This document shows, piece by piece, positions 16,634-27,435 of a DNA stretch of 33,125 nt. Under the pieces are notes generated by a model. The model did not search any database and was not told the DNA's origin. It saw nothing but the letters and a program-made list of their open reading frames with translations. Source of the DNA: Armatimonadota bacterium (GTDB lineage Bacteria > Bacteroidota > Ignavibacteria > OLB7); assembly GCA_020850315.1 (NCBI GenBank), contig JADZEY010000123.1:1-33125 (forward strand), read 5' to 3'. The position numbers and the translations under genes are program-made. The number at the start of each line of letters is the position of its first letter. The stretch's first letter is position 1.

Positions 16634-17350
16634 CTACTCCCGTTCCCACGCGGCTTTCCGTTGCAATACGGCTTGGTGGCGGGGCCGCAATCTGCGGCGT
16701 TCCAGGATTTTGGAAAGCTGCTGGGCAACATCTTCAAGTCTGGAAAATGGATAGTGTGGGATTCGGTTAGCATTGCACCAAGCCGCCAATTTCCCTTTGG
16801 CAAAAACGATGTCCGCGTGTTCAGCGGGGCAATGGTCGCTTATCCCATCGCCAACATAAATAATCCGGGCATCGGGATGAGCCAATCCAAGCACCACGTT
16901 CCGTTTGCAGGTGGCCGTTAAGCAGTCGCAGCCTTCGGTCGCGTGCGGGAAGCTGACGGTCATCCCCCCTTCTGCCGTTAATTCTGCATGGTTGCAAAAA
17001 ACATCCACCCCACGTATCCCGTGTAATTCCAGAAAACGGTGGATGTAGATATCGAACCCATCGCTAACAATGGTGAACGGGATAGAGTGCTCGCTGGCAA
17101 CAGCAAGCAATGGCTGAAATCCAGAGTCAATGGGAATTGTTTGCAGAAAAGCATCCAATAATTCTTGGGTGATCGGCTGCGTTAATTCCTGAGCCATTTT
17201 CTGCCAGTACTCGCTCGCAGAAATTATTCCCGCTATCATTTGCGCATTCCATGGCTCCTGCTCCCCAAACCTCTGGAACATCTCCCACCCGATGTCATGG
17301 CCGCTGATAGTGCCGTCGAAATCACAGAAAATGTGGCATTGGTATAACAT
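16634..17350 (-). CDS. HAD-superfamily phosphatase, MtnX/phosphoserine-phosphatase-like
   Basis: The 238-residue protein carries HAD motif I as CDFDGTIS (nucleophile Asp10, general acid Asp12), motif II Ser96 in IVSDGFD, a conserved Lys-containing segment near residue 149 (ATCKRNVV) and motif IV in YVGDGISDHCPAEHAD (Asp168, Asp172). The layout and the paired CNHAEL and CDCLTATCK segments resemble MtnX (2-hydroxy-3-keto-5-methylthiopentenyl-1-phosphate phosphatase of methionine salvage) and related PHOSPHO-type enzymes. No other salvage genes are in the window, so the substrate is uncertain. It starts 20 bases after the stop of the small upstream gene and is likely co-transcribed with it. Confidence 0.8.
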   Translation of the reverse strand: MLYQCHIFCDFDGTISGHDIGWEMFQRFGEQEPWNAQMIAGIISASEYWQKMAQELTQPITQELLDAFLQTIPIDSGFQPLLAVASEHSIPFTIVSDGFDIYIHRFLELHGIRGVDVFCNHAELTAEGGMTVSFPHATEGCDCLTATCKRNVVLGLAHPDARIIYVGDGISDHCPAEHADIVFAKGKLAAWCNANRIPHYPFSRLEDVAQQLSKILERRRLRPRHQAVLQRKAAWERE

Positions 17351-17370
17351 GAATCACCATCATCATTACA

Positions 17371-17748
17371 TCAGTCCTGCATGACCTCTGCTTCTGCCAC
17401 ATGGCCATCATCATCGAATTTAATCGCTAAATAATTAGGGCCCGGAAGCAGGCCACGGCCATCACCTAAAATGTACATCATCTGGTAGCCGTAGGAGGTG
17501 AAATAGCTTTGCGGTTCGGCATTCCCCAATAGGTCTAATACTTGATTGCGCGAACGTCCGTTCAGCAGGTTTTGCTCCAATAGGTCGTTCACCATTGCAA
17601 GGCGCTTGTTGCTGGTTCTATCTTCACTAACCTTTTTCCAAGTTTCACTGTGGAATGGTGTATCGGGCACGGTTGAACGAAAAGTGAAAAAGCCGATAGC
17701 CACCGTGGTCAGAATAATTCCTGAAATGGCAAAAGCACGTTTGTTCAT
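17371..17748 (-). CDS. Small exported or membrane-anchored protein with BamE/SmpA-like fold
   Basis: The 125-residue protein has an N-terminal hydrophobic segment (residues 5-23). The C-terminal ~70 residues read NGRSRNQVLDLLGNAEP, then a Tyr-rich strand YGYQMMYILGDG, then YLAIKFDDDGHVAEAEV. This matches the helix-strand-strand pattern of BamE/SmpA-like small lipoproteins, although there is no lipobox Cys here. GGGGGA lies six bases before the ATG at 17748. The local base composition looks more AT-rich than the neighbours. Function unknown; the fold suggestion is from pattern only. Confidence 0.65.
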   Translation of the reverse strand: MNKRAFAISGIILTTVAIGFFTFRSTVPDTPFHSETWKKVSEDRTSNKRLAMVNDLLEQNLLNGRSRNQVLDLLGNAEPQSYFTSYGYQMMYILGDGRGLLPGPNYLAIKFDDDGHVAEAEVMQD

Positions 17749-17888
17749 GCTGAATCCCCCTTGCAATGTTGAGTTGATATGATTTAGGACTGCTGCACAT
17801 TGGCGTGCAGAGGAACAGGAACAAGCATAAAAACAGTACAGAGAATTATAAACACCAAAAATTAGGGGTTTTGGAAACAAGGAAGTTT

Positions 17889-18452
17889 TTATACCTTCTC
17901 CAGTTTGCGATAAGGTGCTGGCGGAAGCTCAACCCTGATGTTATCCCCTATCTTTACTTCACCGCCAACAAGAACAACCCCCATTACTCCAGCTTTGCGA
18001 ATTAGATCCCCATTTGGGCTACGGCCAAGCAAAGCCGACATCAGACCGGACTGAAAATTATCTAACTGAACGCATGGATTCCGTAACCCCGTTATTTCCA
18101 CCACAGCATTTGTCCCCAAATACAACCGCGTTTTGGCGGGAAGCGCAAGAATATCAATGCCCTGTGTGGTGATATTTTCGCCAATTTCTCCAGGATTTAC
18201 AACGAACCCTTTACCGCGTAGTTCATCAAGTAACTCAGCATGGATAAGGTGAACCTGTCGCAAATTTGGCTGCGTGGGGTCGGCAGCCACGCGAGAGCGA
18301 TGTTGTACTGTCACCCCTTGATGAGCATCCCCTTCTACTCCTATCCCTTCCAGTAATTGGATATATTGTTGCGGCTGCTTGCTGAACTGATGTTCTTTGC
18401 TGCGGCAGACAGCAACAACAATTCCGTTGTTCACTTGCTCTCTTCCACCCAT
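17889..18452 (-). CDS. MOSC domain protein
   Basis: The 187-residue protein matches MOSC domains, which bind sulfur-molybdenum cofactor or related ligands. It has GIGVEGDAHQG near residue 40, VHLIHAELLDEL, the GEIGENITTQGID block and the region around RNPCVQLDNF containing the conserved Cys that would contact the cofactor. The C-terminus GGEVKIGDNIRVELP is also typical. Stand-alone MOSC proteins are often of unknown substrate (YiiM-like ones act on N-hydroxylated bases). The ATG directly follows the TAA of the Uma2 gene, so the two are translated from one message. Confidence 0.88.
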   Translation of the reverse strand: MGGREQVNNGIVVAVCRSKEHQFSKQPQQYIQLLEGIGVEGDAHQGVTVQHRSRVAADPTQPNLRQVHLIHAELLDELRGKGFVVNPGEIGENITTQGIDILALPAKTRLYLGTNAVVEITGLRNPCVQLDNFQSGLMSALLGRSPNGDLIRKAGVMGVVLVGGEVKIGDNIRVELPPAPYRKLEKV

Positions 18453-19043
18453 TTATTGCCCTGAAAAAATAGATCCGATATTCACGCTAAATCCTTCTAA
18501 CACTGCCGATTTCACACGCCCGCGCCCCACCGCCGACGAACGCAAATCGTACTCACCTTCTCCATTCAACTCCAATACCTCCACCGAGCGGTTTGCGGGG
18601 TCAACCAACCAGTATTCTTTCACCCCATGCTTCCGGTATAATTTCAGCTTGCTGTGACGGTCGCGTGTGATTGAGCTTGGTGAAATAATCTCCACAATTA
18701 AATCTGGCGCGCCGAACACACCACGCTCTTGGCAAATACCAGACCGCTCCTTCTGAATAAACACCAAATCCGGTTGCACCACCACGCTCGCGCTTAATAT
18801 CACATCAACCGGGGCATTAAGAACTTCCCCTAATTTGTGCTTGATGATAAATCGGGTGAATAAATACTGAAGATCGCGTGAAACGCGCTGATGTCCTACC
18901 CCTGGTGCTGGTGCCATATATAATTCTCCGTTGATGATTTCATAACGATGCTCATCATCTAATTTCAGATAATCCTTGTACGTCCAACGGCGGCCACCCA
19001 TTGCTGGCGGCACTGCGGCTGGGCGGGGAATTGTTGCTGGCAT
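18453..19043 (-). CDS. Uma2 family protein (DUF820, PD-(D/E)XK nuclease fold)
   Basis: The 196-residue protein follows the Uma2 pattern: WTYKDYLKLDD, then YEIINGELYMAPAPG, HQRVSRDLQYLF, VQPDLVFI (active-site Asp), then GAPDLIVEIISPS (Glu of the D-ExK-type site) and YRKHGVKEYWLVDP. All core residues are present. These proteins are widespread, often in many copies, in cyanobacteria and environmental bacteria, and their role is not established; a nuclease activity is assumed from the fold. AAGGAG lies five bases before the ATG. It heads the likely operon with the MOSC gene. Confidence 0.9.
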   Translation of the reverse strand: MPATIPRPAAVPPAMGGRRWTYKDYLKLDDEHRYEIINGELYMAPAPGVGHQRVSRDLQYLFTRFIIKHKLGEVLNAPVDVILSASVVVQPDLVFIQKERSGICQERGVFGAPDLIVEIISPSSITRDRHSKLKLYRKHGVKEYWLVDPANRSVEVLELNGEGEYDLRSSAVGRGRVKSAVLEGFSVNIGSIFSGQ

Positions 19044-19153
19044 TTTGGCTCCTTACTTGTTCGCTGGATTGAGCAAATACGTCCACTGGCGTGAACCCAC
19101 CGTTCAACAACGGATTGCGCTGAAGCGGATTGCACGCCCCCTGCAATGCGCTA

Positions 19154-20989
19154 TCACACCACTGCGGCAAGCTCCGGTTGGGGCATCTCGCTGGCGGTTG
19201 CCGCTTTGCCGTCGCCGTTGATGTTGGGGAGGTCATCGCTTACTTGCGGCAATGGGGTTGCTGCTTTTTTGGCAACTGACTTGGATGTTTTTTTCGCTGC
19301 TGCCGCTGTTTTTTTGGCAAGCTCGGCCCCTTTTTTCACCACGTCCTTTTTTCCCGTTTTTGCTGATTCATCACGGTGGATTAGCGCGGCTTTCACAAAT
19401 GCTTTGAACAGTGGGTGAGGTTCCACCAACCGTGATTTCAGCTCAGGGTGAAATTGGCATCCCACAAACCACGGGTGGTCGGTGATTTCCACCATCTCCA
19501 CCAATTTTCCATCGGGGGAAAGGCCACTTAATACCAGTCCGTTTGCGGCCAGCGTTTCTCGGAAATTGTTGTTCACCTCATACCGATGCCGATGGCGTTC
19601 GCTGATGAACTGATCCCGGTAGGCAGCAAGCGCACGTGTTTTTTTGCCGAGGATGCAGGGGTATGCCCCAAGCCGCATGGTTCCCCCTTTTTCTTTCACA
19701 TTTTTTTGATCCAGCATCAGGTCAATCACGCTGTTGGGGCCTTTGGCGAACTCGCTGGAATTTGCATCACTGATGCCGCAGACGTTCCGGGCGAACTCAA
19801 TCACGGCGCATTGCATCCCCAAGCAAATTCCAAAAAATGGAATTTTGGATTCCCGCACGTACTGGATTGTCTTAATCTTCCCTTCCACCCCGCGCGAGCC
19901 GAAGCCGGGAGCAACCAACAGCCCAGCAACGCCTTTCAGCGCGTTTTTCACATCGGCTGTGGTGTGCAGATTTTCGCTGTCAATCCACTGCAACTCAACG
20001 TGGGTGTTGTTGGCGGCCCCGGCATGGACGAATGCCTCGATGATGGACTTGTAGGCATCTTGATATTGGGTGTATTTACCGCACAGGCCAATCGTCACGG
20101 TTCCGTTGTTGGGGTGCTTAATCCGCCGGACGTAGTTAGACCAGACTTTCAGGTCGGCGGGCGGAGCCTCGATACCTAACTTCCGAAGCACAATGGCATC
20201 AAGCCCTTGGTGGGCGTAAATCAGGGGGACTTCGTAGATGGTGCTGGCATCGCGCCCCTCAATCACTGCGTCGCGGTCAACGTTGCAGAACAGGGCGATC
20301 TTCTCCCGAATATCTTTCACCAGCCGATGCTCCGAGCGGCAGACCAGAATATCTGGCTGGATACCGATCTCCAACAACGTCTTCACCGAGTGCTGCGTTG
20401 GCTTGGTTTTCAGCTCGCCAGCCGCTTTGATGTAGGGGACGTAGGTAAGATGGATATGCAGCACGTTCCCGCGCAGTTTCTGATCCAACTGGCGGGTGGC
20501 CTCAAGGAAGGGAAGCGACTCGATATCGCCAACGGTTCCGCCGATTTCAATCAGGATGATGTCGTATTTATCGGCCAGGGCGGTCATCCGTCGGGAGATT
20601 TCGTCGGTGATATGAGGGATCACCTGCACGGTTTTCCCCAGGTAATCCCCCCGCCGTTCCTTGCTGATAACCTCAAAATAGACTTGCCCTGTTGTGGTGT
20701 TGTTTTTCTGGGCCATGGATTGGTTCAGGAACCGTTCGTAGTGGCCCAAGTCAAGATCCGTTTCGGCCCCGTCGTCGGTGACATAAACCTCACCATGCTG
20801 GTACGGGGACATGGTTCCGGGATCCACATTGATGTAGGGATCGAATTTTTGGATGGTGACCCGCAGGCCACGCTGTTTCAGCAGCAACGCAAGCGATGCC
20901 GAGGTGATCCCCTTCCCCAGCGACGACAGGACACCGCCGGTAATGAAGATGAATTTTGCTTTGTTCGTGTTGGTACTGGTGTTGCTCAT
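19154..20989 (-). CDS. pyrG: CTP synthase with a lysine/alanine-rich C-terminal extension
   Basis: This enzyme makes CTP from UTP, ATP and glutamine. The synthetase domain begins [13 protein letters not shown] and contains [15 protein letters not shown] and [10 protein letters not shown]. The glutaminase domain (from ~residue 300) has the nucleophile in FGICLGMQC and the His-Glu pair in [10 protein letters not shown]. The core ends near residue 536, the normal length for the family. A tail of ~75 residues follows, rich in Lys and Ala ([18 protein letters not shown]), then acidic/neutral, resembling histone H1-like tails; this is unusual. I start at the ATG 20989, just before the conserved glycine-rich loop. 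The gene is divergent from sbcD, with 416 bases between. Confidence 0.95.
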   Translation of the reverse strand: MSNTSTNTNKAKFIFITGGVLSSLGKGITSASLALLLKQRGLRVTIQKFDPYINVDPGTMSPYQHGEVYVTDDGAETDLDLGHYERFLNQSMAQKNNTTTGQVYFEVISKERRGDYLGKTVQVIPHITDEISRRMTALADKYDIILIEIGGTVGDIESLPFLEATRQLDQKLRGNVLHIHLTYVPYIKAAGELKTKPTQHSVKTLLEIGIQPDILVCRSEHRLVKDIREKIALFCNVDRDAVIEGRDASTIYEVPLIYAHQGLDAIVLRKLGIEAPPADLKVWSNYVRRIKHPNNGTVTIGLCGKYTQYQDAYKSIIEAFVHAGAANNTHVELQWIDSENLHTTADVKNALKGVAGLLVAPGFGSRGVEGKIKTIQYVRESKIPFFGICLGMQCAVIEFARNVCGISDANSSEFAKGPNSVIDLMLDQKNVKEKGGTMRLGAYPCILGKKTRALAAYRDQFISERHRHRYEVNNNFRETLAANGLVLSGLSPDGKLVEMVEITDHPWFVGCQFHPELKSRLVEPHPLFKAFVKAALIHRDESAKTGKKDVVKKGAELAKKTAAAAKKTSKSVAKKAATPLPQVSDDLPNINGDGKAATASEMPQPELAAVV

Positions 20990-21405
20990 CGGTAGAAAGT
21001 GGCCACCGCGACGTGACCGAAAAAAGAGGTTGACCGGAAGAATAGCAACAGCAACGCCCCGGCGTTCACCGAAGTTTGGTTCGGGAGATAGGGAGTTGTG
21101 TGTGAGTTGATTGCCGTTGCGGGGGCGCAACTTAGCGAAAGTTCCAAAACAGCCGAACGATGGGCTGGAAGAAGCCCGGAAGCTCATCAAGAACAATGGA
21201 GAAAAGTCTTGAAATTTCAACAAAATCATCAATTTTAGGGTCAAGACTTCAGATTGTGATGAACCATTGTGGCAGGCTGAGAGGAAGGTTCACCTTCGCG
21301 AAAAAGGGGGAGGATTGATTGGCAGAACGCTGCGCAACGCTATCTTGCCCCGCGTTTTCGATAAGCAACCGCAGCCTTCCAGTTCCAACATCAACCACAA
21401 CCCCG
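20990..21405. other. Divergent promoter region between pyrG and sbcD
   Basis: No gene is visible here. The notable element is a 9-bp perfect dyad, AAGTCTTGA (21204-21212) and TCAAGACTT (21241-21249), enclosing a smaller AAAAT/ATTTT dyad in locally AT-rich sequence. It may be an operator or a hairpin. No clean TAnnTTTG promoter box was found for either gene. Confidence 0.45.
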
Positions 21406-22647
21406 ATGCGAATCCTTCACACAGCCGACTGGCACTTGGGTCACCGTCTTCAGGGCCACTACCGCCACGATGAACAAGCCGCAGTGTTGGACGAACTGTG
21501 CCACATTGCCGACGACCAGCAGATTGATGCAGTGGTGATTGCTGGCGATGTGTTCGATGCCTACAATCCGCCAACCGAGTCGGAATCGCTGTTCTACCGG
21601 ACGATGACCCGATTAAGCAATGGTGGCCGCCGGGCCGTTATCGTGATTGCTGGCAACCACGATAGCCCCGACCGCCTGCTGGCCTCGGACCCCTACGCCC
21701 GCGCACTTGGCATTGTCACCGTTGGCCTGCCGAAAGATGCGCCGCTGCCGTTCGATGGCGGAACCGAGCTGGTCAGTTGCCTTCAGACTGCTCCCTCCTT
21801 CGTTCGGCTGCGAACGCCGCGCCAGGGCAGGGTGCTTTCGGTGCTTGCGCTCCCCTATCCTTCCGAATCGCGATTGCGCGAGGTGCTGACCCACGACCTG
21901 AGCGACGAAGAAGCGGAGATGACCAACTACAACCGAAGGATCAAGGAGTTTATGGAGGAAACCGCACGGCTGTTTGCCGATGGCGGCGCGAACATTATCA
22001 CCAGCCATTTGTTTGTTGGTGGGGGGATGGAGTCGGAGTCGGAATCGGAGCGGAAGATCCAGATTGGTGGAGCCTATGTGGTGGATCGCCAAAGTTTCCC
22101 GGCATCCGCCGGATATGTTGCCCTGGGGCATTTGCATCGCCCGCAAGAACAGCATGGTCAGGATGACCTTCCAATCAGATACTCCGGCTCAATTCTTCAA
22201 TACAGCATGAGCGAGGCGGGGCAGCAGAAATCGGTGACGGTGGTGGAGTTCGGAAGCGATGGGAAGGCCAGCTACCACAACATCCCGCTAACTGCCGGGC
22301 GGGGGTTGGCTCGCCTCCATGTTGAAAGCATTGCCGAGCTGGAGGCAAAAATTGCCGAAACAGACCCACAGTTGTGGGTGGATATTGTCTTGCGGCTTCA
22401 GGAACCGTTGGGCATTGATTACAGCCGCCAGCTACGCGCTGCCCATCCCAACATCCTTGGCTTTATCCCGCAGTACCAGCTGGCCGATGCCGAAGCGGAA
22501 GCGATCAGCATCAACAACCTTTCCCCCCAGGAGCAGTTCCGGCGGTTTGTGGAGCAGAAGCACGGCGAGCCAGTCGGCGATGAGGTGATGAAGCTGTTTC
22601 TGGAGTTGGTGGCAACCGAGCAGGAAGACGAGCAGCTTGAAGAATAG
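21406..22647 (+). CDS. sbcD: DNA exonuclease SbcD (Mre11-like)
   Basis: The 413-residue protein is the nuclease subunit of SbcCD, which cuts hairpins and DNA ends. The metal-binding phosphoesterase motifs are all present in the first half: TADWHLGH (residues 7-14), AGDVFDAYNPP, IAGNHDSPDR, ITSHLF and LGHLHRPQ. The C-terminal ~130 residues form the capping region. The ATG at 21406 gives the canonical MRILHTADWHLGH start. The usual partner sbcC does not follow; the next gene, ~320 bases on, is the pyrophosphatase, so SbcC must be encoded elsewhere. Confidence 0.93.
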   Translation: MRILHTADWHLGHRLQGHYRHDEQAAVLDELCHIADDQQIDAVVIAGDVFDAYNPPTESESLFYRTMTRLSNGGRRAVIVIAGNHDSPDRLLASDPYARALGIVTVGLPKDAPLPFDGGTELVSCLQTAPSFVRLRTPRQGRVLSVLALPYPSESRLREVLTHDLSDEEAEMTNYNRRIKEFMEETARLFADGGANIITSHLFVGGGMESESESERKIQIGGAYVVDRQSFPASAGYVALGHLHRPQEQHGQDDLPIRYSGSILQYSMSEAGQQKSVTVVEFGSDGKASYHNIPLTAGRGLARLHVESIAELEAKIAETDPQLWVDIVLRLQEPLGIDYSRQLRAAHPNILGFIPQYQLADAEAEAISINNLSPQEQFRRFVEQKHGEPVGDEVMKLFLELVATEQEDEQLEE

Positions 22648-22964
22648 ATGTTCGGTAGCTCCCTCCATCGTCATCGCTCCAACGAGCGGGGAAGGTTCCC
22701 CCCCTCCCCGTCATTGCGAGAAGTCTTCGACGAAGCAATGACCAGAAGAGGGAGGCAAGACCCGGCTGGATAACAAAAGTGGCATCTTTCCTTGTTAAAA
22801 CTATTCCTCAATTGGTCTGGCGGGCGTATCTTCGCCGCTTGTCAGGCCATCCCGTTATGCAACGGGCCTTATTCCGGCCTAACAAATTTCCCAGAACGTA
22901 GCACACAATTAACGGAATGCGGGGCACACCTCGCATAGACCTTCCCTTATCATTAACCGCAGAA
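22648..22964. other. Gene-free spacer before the pyrophosphatase gene
   Basis: No gene is seen. It contains one copy of a palindromic repeat (22710-22742) and a possible -7 element TATCTTCG at 22827-22834 on the plus strand, ~130 bases before the pyrophosphatase start; no convincing -33 element. Confidence 0.4.
22710..22742. repeat. Dispersed palindromic repeat, copy 2
   Basis: GTCATTGC (22710-22717) and GCAATGAC (22735-22742) are exact inverted arms around GAGAAGTCTTCGACGAA. The sequence matches the element at 11064-11097 in inverse orientation. This kind of REP-like unit is common between genes in many bacteria. Confidence 0.75.
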
Positions 22965-25475
<2,511 letters not shown>

Positions 25476-25497
25476 TCGGCAAACAGTGCTTCCAACA

Positions 25498-25533
25498 AAA
25501 AGCCGCCTCAACAATCTGGTTGAGGCGGCTTTT
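25498..25533 (+). terminator. Intrinsic terminator after the pyrophosphatase gene
   Basis: A perfect 15-bp stem (25498-25512 with 25519-25533, core GCCGCCTCAAC) with six-base loop AATCTG ends in a T run, 22 bases after the stop. Confidence 0.9.
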
Positions 25534-25574
25534 GCGTAGTAGCCTTCCGCACAGCACTTCTTGGAGGAAGAACA

Positions 25575-26117
25575 ATGGCCGCAAATCAGCAACGTGTCAT
25601 CGCTGGAAAGGTGTTAGTTGTTGTGGGAGCCTTCCAACTACTTTCATGCAATCAACAACCGAAGGAGAATACCATGAGCGACGTACAGGCCAGTCCACAG
25701 CAGAGGATCGAGCAGAACAAAGAGCTTGTCCGAAAGTGGATTCTGGAGGGGTGGAACAACAACCGCAATGCAGAAATTGTTGCCGACATTTTTGCCAGCA
25801 ACTGGAGCGACGGCAACCCAACCTTCCCCGACCAACCAACAGGGATTGATGGAGCCATGTACTACGTCAATGCCTACCGTTCGGTGTTCCCAGATATTCA
25901 CTTCACCATCACCCATATCATCGCCCAGGAAGATCACGTCTGTTTCCGGTTTGTTGCCGATGCCAACCACAAAGGGGAGCTGATGGGAATCGCAGCAACG
26001 GGCAAGAAGGTGAAGATTTCCGGCATCGTGATCCACCGGATTGAAAACGGAAAATTTGCCGAATCGTGGAATGAAATTGATTTGTTGGGGGTGAAAGAGC
26101 AGTTGTTGGCGAAGTAA
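25575..26117 (+). CDS. SnoaL-like (NTF2-fold) lipoprotein
   Basis: The 180-residue protein has a short signal peptide with lipobox FQLLSC (Cys ~25), preceded by AGGAAG ten bases before the ATG. The remainder matches SnoaL-like polyketide-cyclase/ester-cyclase proteins: ELVRKWILEGWNNNR, a GIDGAMYYVNAYRSVFPD segment, then TITHIIAQEDHVCFRF, GIAATGKKVKISGIVIHRIENGKFAESWNE. These small cone-shaped domains bind hydrophobic ligands or act as isomerases or hydrolases. No specific activity can be assigned. A second ATG at 25674 (MSDVQASPQ) would give a cytosolic protein and also has a nearby GGAG, so the lipoprotein start is likely but not certain. Confidence 0.8.
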   Translation: MAANQQRVIAGKVLVVVGAFQLLSCNQQPKENTMSDVQASPQQRIEQNKELVRKWILEGWNNNRNAEIVADIFASNWSDGNPTFPDQPTGIDGAMYYVNAYRSVFPDIHFTITHIIAQEDHVCFRFVADANHKGELMGIAATGKKVKISGIVIHRIENGKFAESWNEIDLLGVKEQLLAK

Positions 26118-26192
26118 TTCTTGATAGATAACGACTCAAACGCTATGGCATCATAGTTGCTTCTATCAGGGCATCATTATTGAAGGATTTCC

Positions 26193-27173
26193 ATGCCAAT
26201 ACTTCATGTGCTGCTCTGCTGTGTGGTTGCGTTGCTGGCATTGAACTGCGCCACAATTTTTCAAGGCCGTACTGCCCAGGTTCCAGTGGTTGGACCTGAG
26301 GAGCCGTTGCTGATCCAGCACAACGGACGGACGTTGCCGATCTACCGGCGTGAGGATAAATCACGGTATGTGGAGTTGCCACGCAAGCACCCTTTGCTGC
26401 TAACACTCCGCTACCGTGGGATGTGGGATACGCTGGTGCTTGAGCCAACCCCACAAATCGGCTGGCTAATAGCCTCTGCCCCACTGTTCATTGGATTGGG
26501 TCCCATGGCCGACATCACCACCGGAAGCTGGAAAACCTTCGGCAACACAAGGATTTACTACGGAACATCCGACACCGCCGAACGCCTGCAAGGATCGCGA
26601 GCGCAAGCACTGCGGGCTGTACAGCTTCACCTGATGGATACGCTTCGGCAGGTGGATACGTCGTTGTACCGTGTGCTTGGCTTCTATTTCTACCCAGCGG
26701 TTGCCCCAAATCTGAACCAAGAACAAGGATCGCTGTTTTCTGTTAGGAGTCTTGGGTGTGTTGGGGGGTATTCCATCAGGCCGGATATATCCGTTGGAGT
26801 TGGGTATGATTTTGCCTCGATCCCCAACCAAAGCCAGCACCAACCAGCAACCCGCAACCTTAGCAGTTTCGACCAAGCACTACGCCACTACACTGCGTTC
26901 GCCAGATATGAACACCGGGGATTTTTCCTTGGCCTGCACGCTGGAGCCTCGCGGGTGACTGCCGACTCGATCGTCAGCACCGTCACCGCACAACGCACAG
27001 AGGGTTACGGGGCCACGCTCCCCCATGTTGGGGCAAGCCTTGGTTATCGGTGGGATTTTGGGTTTGTGGAATATCGGGTGCTGTACGGCGTGGGAAGCAT
27101 CAGCAAACCGGACGGCACAACGTCAACCATGGGCGATAATGGCTTGCGTGGTGGGATAGGGTTTTCGTTGTAA
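26193..27173 (+). CDS. Lipoprotein with C-terminal beta-barrel-like region, unknown function
   Basis: The 326-residue protein has a signal peptide ending LLALNC (Cys ~19), and GAAGG lies before the ATG. The N-terminal part (~20-110) contains a small strand-rich domain (LIQHNGRTLPIYRRE) and a hydrophobic stretch IGWLIASAPLFIGLGPMA that resembles the membrane-like loop of lipoproteins with PEGA-type domains. From ~165 the sequence alternates like outer-membrane strands (GYSIRPDISVGVGYDF, YEHRGFFLGLHAGASRV, HVGASLGYRWDFGFVEYRVLYGVG), ending GLRGGIGFSL, with a terminal hydrophobic residue typical of barrels. Function unknown. Confidence 0.7.
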   Translation: MPILHVLLCCVVALLALNCATIFQGRTAQVPVVGPEEPLLIQHNGRTLPIYRREDKSRYVELPRKHPLLLTLRYRGMWDTLVLEPTPQIGWLIASAPLFIGLGPMADITTGSWKTFGNTRIYYGTSDTAERLQGSRAQALRAVQLHLMDTLRQVDTSLYRVLGFYFYPAVAPNLNQEQGSLFSVRSLGCVGGYSIRPDISVGVGYDFASIPNQSQHQPATRNLSSFDQALRHYTAFARYEHRGFFLGLHAGASRVTADSIVSTVTAQRTEGYGATLPHVGASLGYRWDFGFVEYRVLYGVGSISKPDGTTSTMGDNGLRGGIGFSL

Positions 27174-27215
27174 GCCTGCGGGTTGAGGAGAAGCCGGACG
27201 GAGCTGCTGGATAGG

Positions 27216-27400
27216 TTCGCGCCCTCCTTGATCGTGCTGCAAGCAGCAGATCGTTCCTCCCAAGTTTGGGAGGAAATTGGAGTGGGGCTTTCGTTCTCCA
27301 TTCTCAATTCTCAATTCTCCATTCCTTCGCGCCCTCCTTGACCGTGCTGCAAGCAGCAGATCGTTCCTCCCAAGTTTGGGAGGAAGTTGGAGTGGGGCTT
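27216..27400. repeat. Two 75-bp direct repeats with internal hairpins and pyrimidine-rich tails
   Basis: Copies at 27216-27290 and 27326-27400 differ at two positions only. Each contains the dyad CCTCCCAAGTTTGGGAGG (8-bp arms) and GCTGCAAGCAGC. Each is followed by short tandem C/T/A-rich units: after copy 1, variants of CTCAATTCTC; after copy 2, CACTATTCACCATT. This fills the gap between the convergent genes ending at 27173 and 27436. It looks like an interspersed repeat family rather than a coding region. Confidence 0.9.
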
Positions 27401-27435
27401 CCATTCACTATTCACCATTCACTATTCACCATTCC

